From CAWCGU01 sp963795195 (lineage in GTDB: Bacteria; Actinomycetota; Thermoleophilia; Solirubrobacterales; 70-9), in assembly GCA_963795195.1 (NCBI GenBank), contig CAWCGU010000006.1:1054001-1118000 (forward strand): a stretch of DNA of 64,000 nucleotides, in the 5' to 3' direction. Every line of letters starts with the position of its first letter. Positions within the stretch are counted from its first letter, which is position 1. Shown piece after piece: positions 9,323-17,744 of the stretch. A model generated the notes under the pieces. It had not been told where the DNA came from. It searched no databases and saw nothing but the letters and a program-made list of their open reading frames with translations. The translations under genes were made by a program, and so were the position numbers.

Positions 9323-10482
9323 GCCAGGGCGTCGAAAAGGTGCTGGCGGGCAAAGACGTCTGCATCTGCGCGGGCTCAGGCGGTGTAGGCAAGACGACAA
9401 CCTCGGCCGCGATCGCCGCGGGGCTGGCGGCTCGCGGCAAGAGGGTCGCCGTGCTGACGATCGACCCGGCCAAGCGGCTGGCGGACTCACTCGGCCTGCC
9501 CGAGCTCGGAAACGTCGAGCAGCAGGTTGACCCGGCGCTATTCAGCGCGCTCGGCGTCGATACGGATGGGGGCGAGCTCTGGGCGATGCAGCTCGATCCG
9601 AAGGCGACCTTCGACGACGTCGTCCGCAAGCACGCGCCTGACGCCGAGACGCGCGAGAAGATCCTCAGCAACAGGGTCTACGAGCAGATCTCCAACGCGC
9701 TGGCGGGCTCACAGGAGTACATGGCGATGGAGAAGCTGTTCGAGATCCATGCCGAGGGCCGCTACGACCTGCTGGTGCTCGACACGCCGCCGAGCCGCAA
9801 CGCCCTCGACTTCTTGGAGGCGCCGCGTCGCCTGACGCAGTTCATCGAAGGCCGGGCGCTGCAGATCTTCATGAGGCCCGCGGGGATCGGCATGAAGGTC
9901 TTCGGCAGCGGCGCCAACGTCGGCCTCGGAGTGCTGAAGCGGATCACCGGAGCCGAGCTGATCGAGGACCTCCACGAGTTCTTCCAGGCGTTCTCCAGCA
10001 TGGCGGGCGGCTTTCGCGAGCGCGCCCGCCGGGTCAACGAGCTGATCGCATCCGATCAGACCTCATTCCTGGTCGTCTGCGGTCCCCAGGGAGAGCCGAC
10101 CGACGAGGCCGTCTACTTTCACCGCAAGCTGGTCGAGGCGAAGTTGCCGTTCGGAGCCGTGATCGTCAACAAGGTGCACACGCTCGGGGACGCTCAGGCC
10201 GACGACGACCTGACGGCGGGCGTGGCGGCCCTGCTGGGTGAGAAGAAGTGGGACGACCCTGAAAGCCTGCCGGCGCGTGTGGCCCGGGCGTTCAAGGACC
10301 ACGAGACGCTGGCGCTGCGCGACGCCAAGAACATCAGGCGGCTGGCGCGCGAGATGAAGGCGCGCAGGGTGATCCAGGTGCCCTACCTCGATGAGGACGT
10401 CCACGACCTCGCCGGTTTGCTGGAGCTGGACCGCTATCTGTTCGCCGGTGAGGTCGCGCGCGAGTCGCTGGCGGCGAGCTGA
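9319..10482 (+). CDS. ArsA/GET3-family ATPase, second of a pair
   Basis: Second ArsA-type ATPase, 387 aa, presumably forming a heteromeric complex with the product of the preceding overlapping gene. Walker A is CAGSGGVGKTTTSAAIA, the following strand has TIDPAKRLADSLGLPE (a hallmark of this family), and LLVLDTPPSRNALDFLEAP carries the Walker B/switch region. The Met/Gly-rich segment near residue 185-200 lies where GET3-like proteins have their client-binding helices. Start ATG is fixed by the ATGA overlap. The stop is separated by a single base from the convergent small exported-protein gene. Confidence 0.87.
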   Translation: MSQGVEKVLAGKDVCICAGSGGVGKTTTSAAIAAGLAARGKRVAVLTIDPAKRLADSLGLPELGNVEQQVDPALFSALGVDTDGGELWAMQLDPKATFDDVVRKHAPDAETREKILSNRVYEQISNALAGSQEYMAMEKLFEIHAEGRYDLLVLDTPPSRNALDFLEAPRRLTQFIEGRALQIFMRPAGIGMKVFGSGANVGLGVLKRITGAELIEDLHEFFQAFSSMAGGFRERARRVNELIASDQTSFLVVCGPQGEPTDEAVYFHRKLVEAKLPFGAVIVNKVHTLGDAQADDDLTAGVAALLGEKKWDDPESLPARVARAFKDHETLALRDAKNIRRLAREMKARRVIQVPYLDEDVHDLAGLLELDRYLFAGEVARESLAAS

Positions 10483-10483
10483 G

Positions 10484-10768
10484 CTACTTGCGGCGCTTGG
10501 GACGGCCGTGACCGGGCCGGTCCTCGGGGCGGCGATTGTCACTCGTCCGCGGGCGCGGGCGCGCGGGCGCCGCCGGTGCCGGGGCGCTCTCGGCGGGCTG
10601 CGCCGACGCACCGAGTCCGGGCACGATGTAGGGCAGCATTTCCGGGCCCAGGTACGCGGAGGCCGCCGAAGGGGCGGCTGCGGTGAGGAGCGTCGCGAGC
10701 GTGGCACCGATTGCGAACTTGGTCTTGATTCCACCCATGACGAGCCTCCTGTTCGAGCTTGAGTCCAT
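10484..10768 (-). CDS. Small exported Pro/Arg-rich protein
   Basis: A 94-residue protein with a hydrophobic signal segment (FAIGATLATLLTAAA) and a probable cleavage site after ASA, then a short YLGPEMLPYIVPGLGA stretch and a basic, Pro-rich tail ending RPKRRK. The function is unknown; the basic tail could bind peptidoglycan or other acidic polymers. The ATG at 10768 is supported because a conserved upstream motif sits exactly 50 nt before it, as at five other genes in this window. The ATG at 10738 would also give a signal peptide. It converges on the ArsA pair. Confidence 0.6.
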   Translation of the reverse strand: MDSSSNRRLVMGGIKTKFAIGATLATLLTAAAPSAASAYLGPEMLPYIVPGLGASAQPAESAPAPAAPARPRPRTSDNRRPEDRPGHGRPKRRK

Positions 10769-10797
10769 AGGACCAAGCTACGGCTGCTGATGGCTCT

Positions 10798-10818
10798 GAT
10801 TCTCAGGGACTGCACTGA
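10798..10818 (-). promoter_or_regulatory. Fixed-spacing -50 motif, copy 1
   Basis: On the minus strand reads TCAGTGCAGTCCCTGAGAAT, a divergent copy of the TCAGNGCYAGYACGGAG motif. Its first base is 50 nt before the ATG of the small exported-protein gene. Confidence 0.5.
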
Positions 10819-10936
10819 GTCCGTTTGTGACGTCTGCACGGTCCAGCGCAGTGAGCGCTCGCACGCAGACCGGCGTCAACGCAGGCAGGAAGGCCACGCC
10901 AAGCAACCGCTGACGCGCGTTCGGGTCTGGCGTGAA

Positions 10937-12952
10937 CTAGGCGCCGAGCTTTTCTTGACGCTGCCGCTCGGTGTCGAGCTCGCCGACGGACCAGTCGATC
11001 GTGTCCGGCACGGGGAACAGGGTGGAGACGCGCTCGCGCATCGCCTCTCGTTCCTCGGGCAGGTGATCGAGCAGTCGCATCGCGGGGCCGCGTTCAGGGA
11101 AATTCAGCGTCGTTCCCGAATCACCGGCCTCGTCGAGCCAGTCGTCCGACCGGGCCTCGTTTCTGTGTGCCATCGGCTCCTTTGTTTGCCGCGCAGCTGC
11201 TGACTCCTGCATCGTCCCCTCGCCATCGGACGGTTCCACGGGGCTTTCGGTGAGCTCGGGCTCAGGGTCGGGCGGGGGGTCGGGAAGCGCGCGAAGCGTC
11301 GTCAGCCTCTCCTCGAAGACTTCGTCCTCCTCCTCGATGGTGGGGACGAAGGGCGTCCAGCCGTCGCTGACGAGCTGCGGGGACTCGTCGAAGGGCGGTT
11401 GCCGCTGAGAGGCGCTCGGCTGGACCGGTTGGGCGGAGCGGTCGACGTCCAGCGGCTCGTCCATCAGTGAAGGCTGCTCCGCGGGGAGCACCCGGCGGAT
11501 CTGGGACTCCTCGGCGACGATCTCCTCAACCTCGCCGATCGGCATCTCGTCGAGCGACTCGGTCACGGGCCGGGCGGGCTCCCACTCGGAGGTCTCGCCT
11601 CGCTGAGTCGCATCGCCCTCCCCCACTCGCAGGCCGTCCGCGAGCAGGATCTCGTCGGCGGCCGCACGCAGGTCGTCGCCGAGATGTCCGCAGACGGCGT
11701 CGCGCAGAATCGCGCGCAGAAGCTCCTCGACTTCCCCGGCTACCTCGACCGGGCTGCGGCCGTCGTCGGCGGGCGCGGGCTCGCCGCTCCAGAGCTGCTT
11801 TTCGAGAGCAAGAGCGCGTTCGACCGTGTGACGAATCTCCTCGCGCTGCTGCGGCGGCGCACAGAGGGCCGCGACACGCATCGGCATGCCGGTGTTCGAC
11901 GGGCCGTCCCCCTCGAGCAAAAAGCGCAGGGCAAGCAGGTGGTCGTTGAGCGCCTCGAGCGGCGAGGGGCGCTCCAGGCCGGCCTCCAGGCGCGAGATCG
12001 CCCGTCCGAGGGCGGGAATCTGGGTGCGGCGGCGCTCGACCGCGCGGGTGAACGAGGCGAGCTCGCCCAGTTCGGTGTCGGTCAGGTGGTAGCTGCCGCC
12101 GCGGGTTCGCCCGGCGCCGGTCGCGATACGCCGCCAGCGTCCGCTTCCGGTCCGGGTCCAGCCGTGCGGGCCGAGGGCGACGCTGCCCGACTTGAAGAGG
12201 CGAAGGGCGGTGAGCGTTCGGTGAAAGCGGGCGGCAATCGGCGCGCGCGCGATCGCGTCGGAGTCCTCGCGGATCTCCACCTCGGACTGGGGACAGGTCG
12301 AGTAGGCGAGGAACTGCGCCTCCCAGTCGGCGCGGCCGGCGCGGCTCGCCTCGACCGCCTCCGGGGGCGCCTCGACGATGTCGGTGCGCACGAGCGAAAC
12401 CTCTGCGAGCTCCAGGCGGCTTATCGGCATCTGCAGGCCGACGATCGGGACGACGACCTCGATCTGCGTGCCCTCGATCTCGCCGCTTCGCTCGAGCTCG
12501 GCGAGGGCGGCCTCGAGCCGATTCGGATCGATCGTGAAGTCGGTGCTTCCCTGCCAGAGGCGGCAGAGGAAGACCAGGATCGCGTCCTCGACCTGGCGGC
12601 CGGGATCAACGGAGCTGTCGAGGCCGATCGCGTCGAGATAGGGGCCGGCGAGCCTGGCCGAGCTGACCGCCGACTTGGCGGGGCCGTAGGCGCGCAGTGA
12701 GGCCACCTGCCCCGAGTGGTCGCGAATGAAGCGGCGCGTCATTGGCAGGTACTGACAGAACGGTGACCCCTCGGTCGGCTCGCGGACCTCGTAGGGAATC
12801 TCGCGGCCCGAGCGCACGAGCTCACGGAATCGCTCCCCGGCCTCGGTGGCTAGGTCACTGAGAGCTTCTCTGGCAACGAGGTCGCGCACGGAAGATCGGT
12901 TTCTCTCGTGCGTGACCGCTTCCTGCCGTGCAAGGCGGCTTGCAGGTGGCAT
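10937..12952 (-). CDS. Large cytoplasmic protein of unknown function
   Basis: Not recognised. The 671-residue protein has no signal peptide or membrane segment. Residues ~1-430 look like a folded domain or domains, including a region around 345-430 with two helices (RHTVERALALEKQLWSG and VEELLRAILRDAVCGHLG) reminiscent of HEPN-like helical bundles seen in antiviral and RNA-binding proteins. I do not see a convincing catalytic RxxxxH, so that is only a hint. Residues ~430-620 are acidic and Pro/Glu-rich, likely disordered, and the last ~50 residues form a short folded tail (RLLDHLPEEREAMRERVS). Stands alone; the frameshifted DUF559 gene follows upstream on the same strand, 15 bp away. Confidence 0.72.
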   Translation of the reverse strand: MPPASRLARQEAVTHERNRSSVRDLVAREALSDLATEAGERFRELVRSGREIPYEVREPTEGSPFCQYLPMTRRFIRDHSGQVASLRAYGPAKSAVSSARLAGPYLDAIGLDSSVDPGRQVEDAILVFLCRLWQGSTDFTIDPNRLEAALAELERSGEIEGTQIEVVVPIVGLQMPISRLELAEVSLVRTDIVEAPPEAVEASRAGRADWEAQFLAYSTCPQSEVEIREDSDAIARAPIAARFHRTLTALRLFKSGSVALGPHGWTRTGSGRWRRIATGAGRTRGGSYHLTDTELGELASFTRAVERRRTQIPALGRAISRLEAGLERPSPLEALNDHLLALRFLLEGDGPSNTGMPMRVAALCAPPQQREEIRHTVERALALEKQLWSGEPAPADDGRSPVEVAGEVEELLRAILRDAVCGHLGDDLRAAADEILLADGLRVGEGDATQRGETSEWEPARPVTESLDEMPIGEVEEIVAEESQIRRVLPAEQPSLMDEPLDVDRSAQPVQPSASQRQPPFDESPQLVSDGWTPFVPTIEEEDEVFEERLTTLRALPDPPPDPEPELTESPVEPSDGEGTMQESAAARQTKEPMAHRNEARSDDWLDEAGDSGTTLNFPERGPAMRLLDHLPEEREAMRERVSTLFPVPDTIDWSVGELDTERQRQEKLGA

Positions 12953-12967
12953 GGCGCCCCTGAGCGC

Positions 12968-13929
12968 CTACGTCTTATCAGCGTCGATCAGCCGCCTGAG
13001 CACCCCCACCACAACCTCAGCCTCCTCGTCGAGCTGCAGCCAGGTCGTGCGCGGGCAGCGATAGCCCATCAGGGTCAGCTGCTGGTCACGGCGGCGGTCA
13101 CGCTCGAAGGCGGCTCCGGTGAGGTGGGTCTCACGACCGTCGGTCTCGAGGATCAGCTTGTGATCTGGCCAGTGGAAATCGAGGTGGATGGTTTGGCCAT
13201 TGGGAAGAAGCAGCGGTCGTTGACGAGCGGGGTCGGGAGGCCGGCTTGTCTGAGCAGGCGCAGGAAGCGGTGCTCCAGTTTTGACTTGAGTTGCGTTGAG
13301 AGTGGGTCTGAGGCACGAACGGCGGCAGCGAGGAGGTGTTGGCCCCGGCGTCCTGTCGCTCTCGCCAGGACGTCGTCGAGCTCGCCTCTGTTGAGGCGGT
13401 TGTCGATCTCGGCCTGTTCGAAGGCCTTCCAGAAGATGTGCTCGGGTCCTGATTCGGCGAGGTCGAGCAGGGTCCGGGCGACCGTGGTGACCGGGATGCC
13501 CCTGCGGCGGGTGACGTCTCTGGTCAGCAGGGTGGTGGTCGCGTGGGCGCGGATACCCTTGCGGGAGTCTGTCCTTCGCTTCGGCACGCTGACGTGGACC
13601 GGGCGAGTGAAGCCTTTGAGCAGGCCCCAGAGTTGCGCCGCGGAGCGGTGGGAGAGGACGGCGTGGCCATAGGCGAGCACGGCCTCGATCCATTGAGCCT
13701 CGCGTGTGAGCAGTGCGTGGCCGACCGCGTAGACGCCGCGCAAACGGCGCACCAGGCGGCCGGCTGCGACGCGATCCCGGACGTTACTTGCGCTCAGGCC
13801 GAGGTTTCGCAGCTGATCGAGCGAGATCCGGCCGTGCTGGCGTGCCGCAAGCCTCCCGATCGCCCGATCGGCGGGGGGTGCCACGTGTTCCGTCGAACTA
13901 TTCGACGCATCTCGTGGGACCCCGGCCAT
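12968..13929 (-). pseudogene. DUF559 nuclease with AbiEi-type N-terminus, copy 1, frameshifted
   Basis: Near-identical copy of the intact gene at 49852-50820. The N-terminal winged-helix region (RISLDQLRNLGLSASNVRDRV) resembles the AbiEi antitoxin-type domain and the C-terminus is a Vsr-like DUF559 nuclease (LILETDGRETHLTG). Relative to the intact copy one G is missing at about 13219 (TCGTTG instead of TCGGTTG). Translation from the ATG at 13929 therefore leaves the nuclease frame and stops at 13153. The nuclease part continues in another frame to the stop at 12968. The missing base is in a two-base run, so a sequencing error is possible. The C-terminal codons differ from copy 2. Confidence 0.8.
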
Positions 13930-14037
13930 GGGGTCGATGCTGGCGCCCGAACTGCCCCCTTTGGTGCGCCGTTCGTGCCTAGATCTGCGCCGGAGCGTGC
14001 CTAATCAGGCGCGCCCGGGGCGGACGCGCCTAGACCG
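12985..14037. repeat. 1.05-kb direct repeat, copy 1
   Basis: Matches 49875-50928 in the same orientation with about twenty substitutions and one single-base indel by eye, i.e. roughly 98% identity. It covers almost the whole DUF559 gene, its upstream region with an 8-bp hairpin (13995-14014), and the last nine bases of the upstream gene including its stop codon. Sequence outside both ends is unrelated between the copies. Confidence 0.9.
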
Positions 14038-14374
14038 CAGCGGTGGCGCGCCCGGCCGCTGCGCGGCCGTTGGGCAGCCATTGGCGGCCGTAGTTGCGCA
14101 TGTCCTCGATCAGCGGGACGAGCGCCCTACCCTTGTCCGTGAGCGCGTACTCGACGCGCGGGGGGACTTCGGGGTAGGTGTGACGCTCGATGACGCCGTG
14201 CTCTTCGAGTGCTCGCAGGCGCAGCGAGAGCGTGCGCGGGCTGATCCCGTTCAGTGATCGTTCGAGCTCACAGAAGCGACGACTCTCTTCCGCGAGGTCG
14301 CGGATCACGAGGAGAGTCCACTTGCCGGAGATGATCTCGGCGGTTCGACAGACGGGGCAATTAAGGTCGGCCAT
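14030..14374 (-). CDS. HxlR-family transcriptional regulator
   Basis: Winged-helix DNA-binding regulator, 114 aa, usual HxlR length. It starts with CPVCRTAEIISGKWTLLVIRDL, containing the GKW signature of helix 1-2 and a Cys pair (CPVC) typical of family members that sense electrophiles or redox change. The recognition region is NGISPRTLSLRLRALEEHGVIER, and the wing ends YALTDKGRALVPLIEDM. It lies downstream of pilT on the same strand with an 83-bp gap. Its last two codons and stop (Ala-Val-stop) fall inside the 1.05-kb repeat. Target unknown; no divergent partner gene is present. Confidence 0.88.
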   Translation of the reverse strand: MADLNCPVCRTAEIISGKWTLLVIRDLAEESRRFCELERSLNGISPRTLSLRLRALEEHGVIERHTYPEVPPRVEYALTDKGRALVPLIEDMRNYGRQWLPNGRAAAGRATAAV

Positions 14375-14457
14375 CAGTCCTGTGCGGCCGGGAGCATGAG
14401 TTGTCCAAAAGGGTGCGGCGTCTCCCGGCGTCCGCGACCCGAAGTATAGCCAATGCT

Positions 14458-15696
14458 TTACGAAGTGAAGTGAGGTGGCGGAGCCGAGCTGCGAGGTGCT
14501 CCGTTGCCGCCGTTCGGCGTTCCGTTCGCGACCGCCGGCTTCCAGATGTTGCTCTCCGGCTCCGTACGAGCGACTGGCTCGGTGTTGGAAATGAGCTGCT
14601 CGACGCTGCTGGCACTGCGACCCTGCGCGCCGAGCATCAGCTTGAAGTCGTGCGGGCTGGACGCTGTCTCCATTGCGACCTCCACTGTGACCGCTCCGGC
14701 GAGGACCGCTTTGAGCAGCGCCTGGTCGAAGGTCTGCATTCCGTAGTAACCGCCTTCGGAAATCACCTCGGTGATCTTGCCGGTCTCATCGGGATTGAGG
14801 ATCAGATCCTGTATGCGCCCGGTTACGACCATGATCTCGGCCGCAGCCACTCGACCGGCGCCGTCCTTCTTCGGCACGAGCCGCTGGGAGACGGCGGCGC
14901 GCAGCGTCGAGGCCAGCATCACTCGAGCCTGCTGCTGCAGGTGCGGCGGGAAGAAGTCGATGATCCGGTTGATCGTCTCGGCGGCATCCAGCGTGTGCAG
15001 CGTTGAGAGCACGAGATGCCCGGTCTCGGCCGCCGAGAGTGCCGTGCGGACGGTCTCCTCGTCGCGCATCTCCCCGATCAGAATCACGTCTGGGTCCTGG
15101 CGCAGGACCCGGCGCATGGCCCGGCCGAAGCTGACCGTGTCCGAGCCGACCTCGCGCTGGTTGATGATCGAGCGCTTGTCGCGATGGAGGTACTCGATCG
15201 GATCCTCGAGCGTGACGATGTGGCGCGCGCGGGTCGAGTTGATGTGGTCGATCATCGCCGCCAGGGTCGTTGACTTGCCGGAACCAGTGGTTCCGGTCAG
15301 CAGGATGATCCCGCGCGGCTCCTCGGCGATCTTGCGGATCACCTCGGGCAGGCCGAGGTCGGCGATCGTGCGGACCTGGAAGGGGATCGCGCGGCAGACG
15401 ATGCTGACGTCGCCGCGCTGGCGGAAGGCATTGACGCGAAAGCGCGAGAGGCCGGGCACCGAGTAGGCGAAGTCAACCTCACCGTCCTCCGCGAACTCCT
15501 CGACCAGGTTGGTCGGGAGGTCATGCATCAGGTGCTCGAGCGCCGCCTCTGTGTCCTCACCCCTGAGGACCTGGGAGCCGTCAATCGGCGCCAGCTCACC
15601 GTGAATTCGGGCGACGGGGGGCGAGGGCACCTTGACGTGGAGGTCGGATCCCTCGCGTTCAACGACATAGCTGAGCGCGGCATCGATATCGAACAT
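14458..15696 (-). CDS. pilT: PilT-like twitching ATPase
   Basis: Hexameric secretion/retraction ATPase of the PilT type that powers type IV pilus disassembly. The N-terminal PAS-like region (GSDLHVKVPSPPVARIHGEL) is followed by Walker A GTTGSGKSTTLAAMI, the Asp box VTLEDPIEYLHRDKRSIINQREVG, Walker B DPDVILIGEMRDEETV and the His box TGHLVLSTLHTLDAAETINRI. A ~65-residue low-complexity tail (APRSSAPPPHF) follows the usual C-terminus. No other pil genes are adjacent, although a pilin-like protein is encoded at 60 kb. Divergent from the GH9 gene with 71 bp between the two starts. Confidence 0.92.
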   Translation of the reverse strand: MFDIDAALSYVVEREGSDLHVKVPSPPVARIHGELAPIDGSQVLRGEDTEAALEHLMHDLPTNLVEEFAEDGEVDFAYSVPGLSRFRVNAFRQRGDVSIVCRAIPFQVRTIADLGLPEVIRKIAEEPRGIILLTGTTGSGKSTTLAAMIDHINSTRARHIVTLEDPIEYLHRDKRSIINQREVGSDTVSFGRAMRRVLRQDPDVILIGEMRDEETVRTALSAAETGHLVLSTLHTLDAAETINRIIDFFPPHLQQQARVMLASTLRAAVSQRLVPKKDGAGRVAAAEIMVVTGRIQDLILNPDETGKITEVISEGGYYGMQTFDQALLKAVLAGAVTVEVAMETASSPHDFKLMLGAQGRSASSVEQLISNTEPVARTEPESNIWKPAVANGTPNGGNGAPRSSAPPPHFTS

Positions 15697-15767
15697 GATC
15701 TCCGTATCGACGCCTGGCCCCGAACCTTGAGCGGCGTCCGCCGGGTTCGGTCTATCGTTGCCCCGGC

Positions 15768-17441
15768 ATGGGACGCTCGATGCTCAGATGCTTCGCGGCC
15801 ACACTGGTCGCGGGCGCCCTGCTGGCCCCGGAAGCGGGCGCGGTGAAGGCCCAGATCCGCGTAGGCGGCCCGAGCGCGCCGGGCGAGCCGATGGTCGCGA
15901 TCGTGGGCAGTGACTCGAATCTGGCCGGCAAGCGGTACGTCGTGCGGCAGGTCGGCGGCAAGGTCGTCAACCGTGGCAAGCTGACCAAGGCGCCAGGGAA
16001 GCCCGCGCCCTGGAAGCACGCCTACGCAGCCAACCTCGGCGAGCTCGGGCCAGGCAGCTACAGGGTTGCGGCCGGGCGTCTCGGCTCGCGGCCCTGGACA
16101 GTTTCTGAGACAGGCGCCGGCCCCGCGCTGGAGACGATGCTGCGGTTCTTTGTCTCCAACCGCGACGGCAACGAGCCGTCCTCGACCCATGGGCCCGCGC
16201 ACCTCAGCGACGCGGTCGTGCACCCGAGCGCCGCGGTCGCCCCCGGGCAGCAGCTCGACATGGCCGGCGGCTGGATGGACGCCGGCGACATGATCCACTT
16301 CACGCAAACGACCGCGTTCTCGACCGCGCTGCTGCAGGCCGCAGCGCTGCTGGACCCGGCACACGCGGGGGCGCTCAACGGCGAGGCCGACGTCGGCATT
16401 CGCTGGCTGGTCAAGGCCCATCCGGCGCCCGGCGTCTTCGTTGCCCAGGTCGCCGACGAGCGCGATCACGAGATCGGGTTTCGCGATCCCGCCGGCGATG
16501 CCGGGCGCAGCGAGGAGGGGATCGCGGTCCGCAACGCCTACACGCTGCCCCCGAACCAGATCGGCGGCGACCTCGGCGGCAAGACGGCGACAGCATTGGC
16601 GATGGCCTTCCGGCGCACCGGCGACCCGGCTTTGCTGACAGCCGCGCGCGACTGGTACGTCGCCGGCGAGTCGACCGCGGGTCCGGCGCCCGCGCTGAGG
16701 AGCGTCGGCTACCCGGCGTTTGCCGGCAACTTCTATGTCTCCGACGACTCCAGCGGCGGGCTGGCCGCAGCCGCGATCCAGCTCTTCCGGGCGACCGGCG
16801 AGCAGCAGTTCCTCGCCGACTACGTCGATCAGATGAACGGAGTGCCGGTTGACGCGATTCTGGACGTCGCCGACAACTTCGCCGGCTTCGGCGCCGCCGA
16901 TGCCTGCGGAGCCCTCGGCGAGCCGGCGATTCCCGCCGGAGCCGCACTCGACGTCGCCTGCAACTACCTGCGCGAGATGGGCAGCACCGCCGTCACTCAG
17001 GCGCGCTCAAACGCTTTTGGGATGCCGGGCTACTTCAGCTGGGGCACAACTGCCCAGAACGGCGGCTCGGGCTCGCTCGCCGCATTCGCCACGGTCGCCG
17101 GCGTCGACGGCTGCGTAACCGCGGCCGGCGCCCGAGACTGGCTGCTCGGCCGAAACCCCTTCGGCGCCAGCATGGTCGCCGGCTTCGGCCCGCGCTCGCC
17201 GAGATCGATCCACCACTGGGCCTTCAGCGCCTCCCCGGGCGGCCTTCCGACCGGCGCCGTTGTCGGCGGCCCCTCGTCCATCCAGCAGATCCGTGACCAG
17301 GGCTTCAAGGCCAAGGGTCAGTTCAACTCCTCGTTCCAGGCCTACGAGGACAACCGCCGCAACTACGTCACCTCGGAACCGGCGATCGACTACACGGCAG
17401 CTTCGATCCTGCTCGTCGCGGCCGCCGGGCGCTACTGCTAG
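15768..17441 (+). CDS. Secreted glycoside hydrolase family 9 endoglucanase
   Basis: Predicted extracellular beta-1,4-glucanase or exo-glucosidase of GH9. The N-terminus is a signal peptide (LRCFAATLVAGALLA, cleavage near EAGA), then a ~90-residue immunoglobulin-like CelD_N-type domain. The (alpha/alpha)6 barrel begins with GGWMDAGDMIHFTQTTAFS, where DAGD supplies the catalytic base. The C-terminal signature LLGRNPFGASMVAGFGPRSP and the acid-bearing NYVTSEPAIDYTAA are both present. Length 557 aa is normal. Its stop overlaps by 4 bp the stop of a small minus-strand coiled-coil gene. Could act on soil plant polymer or on the cell's own cellulose-like matrix. Confidence 0.88.
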   Translation: MGRSMLRCFAATLVAGALLAPEAGAVKAQIRVGGPSAPGEPMVAIVGSDSNLAGKRYVVRQVGGKVVNRGKLTKAPGKPAPWKHAYAANLGELGPGSYRVAAGRLGSRPWTVSETGAGPALETMLRFFVSNRDGNEPSSTHGPAHLSDAVVHPSAAVAPGQQLDMAGGWMDAGDMIHFTQTTAFSTALLQAAALLDPAHAGALNGEADVGIRWLVKAHPAPGVFVAQVADERDHEIGFRDPAGDAGRSEEGIAVRNAYTLPPNQIGGDLGGKTATALAMAFRRTGDPALLTAARDWYVAGESTAGPAPALRSVGYPAFAGNFYVSDDSSGGLAAAAIQLFRATGEQQFLADYVDQMNGVPVDAILDVADNFAGFGAADACGALGEPAIPAGAALDVACNYLREMGSTAVTQARSNAFGMPGYFSWGTTAQNGGSGSLAAFATVAGVDGCVTAAGARDWLLGRNPFGASMVAGFGPRSPRSIHHWAFSASPGGLPTGAVVGGPSSIQQIRDQGFKAKGQFNSSFQAYEDNRRNYVTSEPAIDYTAASILLVAAAGRYC

Positions 17442-17689
17442 GCAGGGCTGGCGCCGCCGTCGAGGCGTTCGTCGATGAGGCGGAAGATCGCCTTGGTCTG
17501 CGCTCGACCCTCCTCGCGCAGCTCGCGGTTCGAGTCGGTCAGGTCTTTCATGGCCTGACCAAGGTGTGTAAGCGTCTCGATCATCAACTCGAACGCCCGA
17601 ACATTCAGCTCAAACTGCCTGTCTACGCGTTCCATGAGCTCGTTGCCCCGAGCCATGTGCGCGTCAAGCCGCTTGAGGATCTCGTCCAT
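17438..17689 (-). CDS. Small coiled-coil protein
   Basis: Protein of 83 residues beginning MDEILKRLDAHMARGNELM, entirely amphipathic helix with heptads of Leu/Ile/Met and charged residues (ELNVRAFELMIETLTHLGQAMKDLTDSN). It probably dimerises. No catalytic motif and no export signal. The ATG at 17689 is preferred over an in-frame TTG 12 codons upstream. It lies downstream of sigA on the same strand and could be co-transcribed with it. I do not recognise a family. Confidence 0.5.
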   Translation of the reverse strand: MDEILKRLDAHMARGNELMERVDRQFELNVRAFELMIETLTHLGQAMKDLTDSNRELREEGRAQTKAIFRLIDERLDGGASPA

Positions 17690-17744
17690 GGGAACGATTG
17701 TGACAGTCGGGGCGCGACGGAACAACCGCGAAATGTGCCGATGC

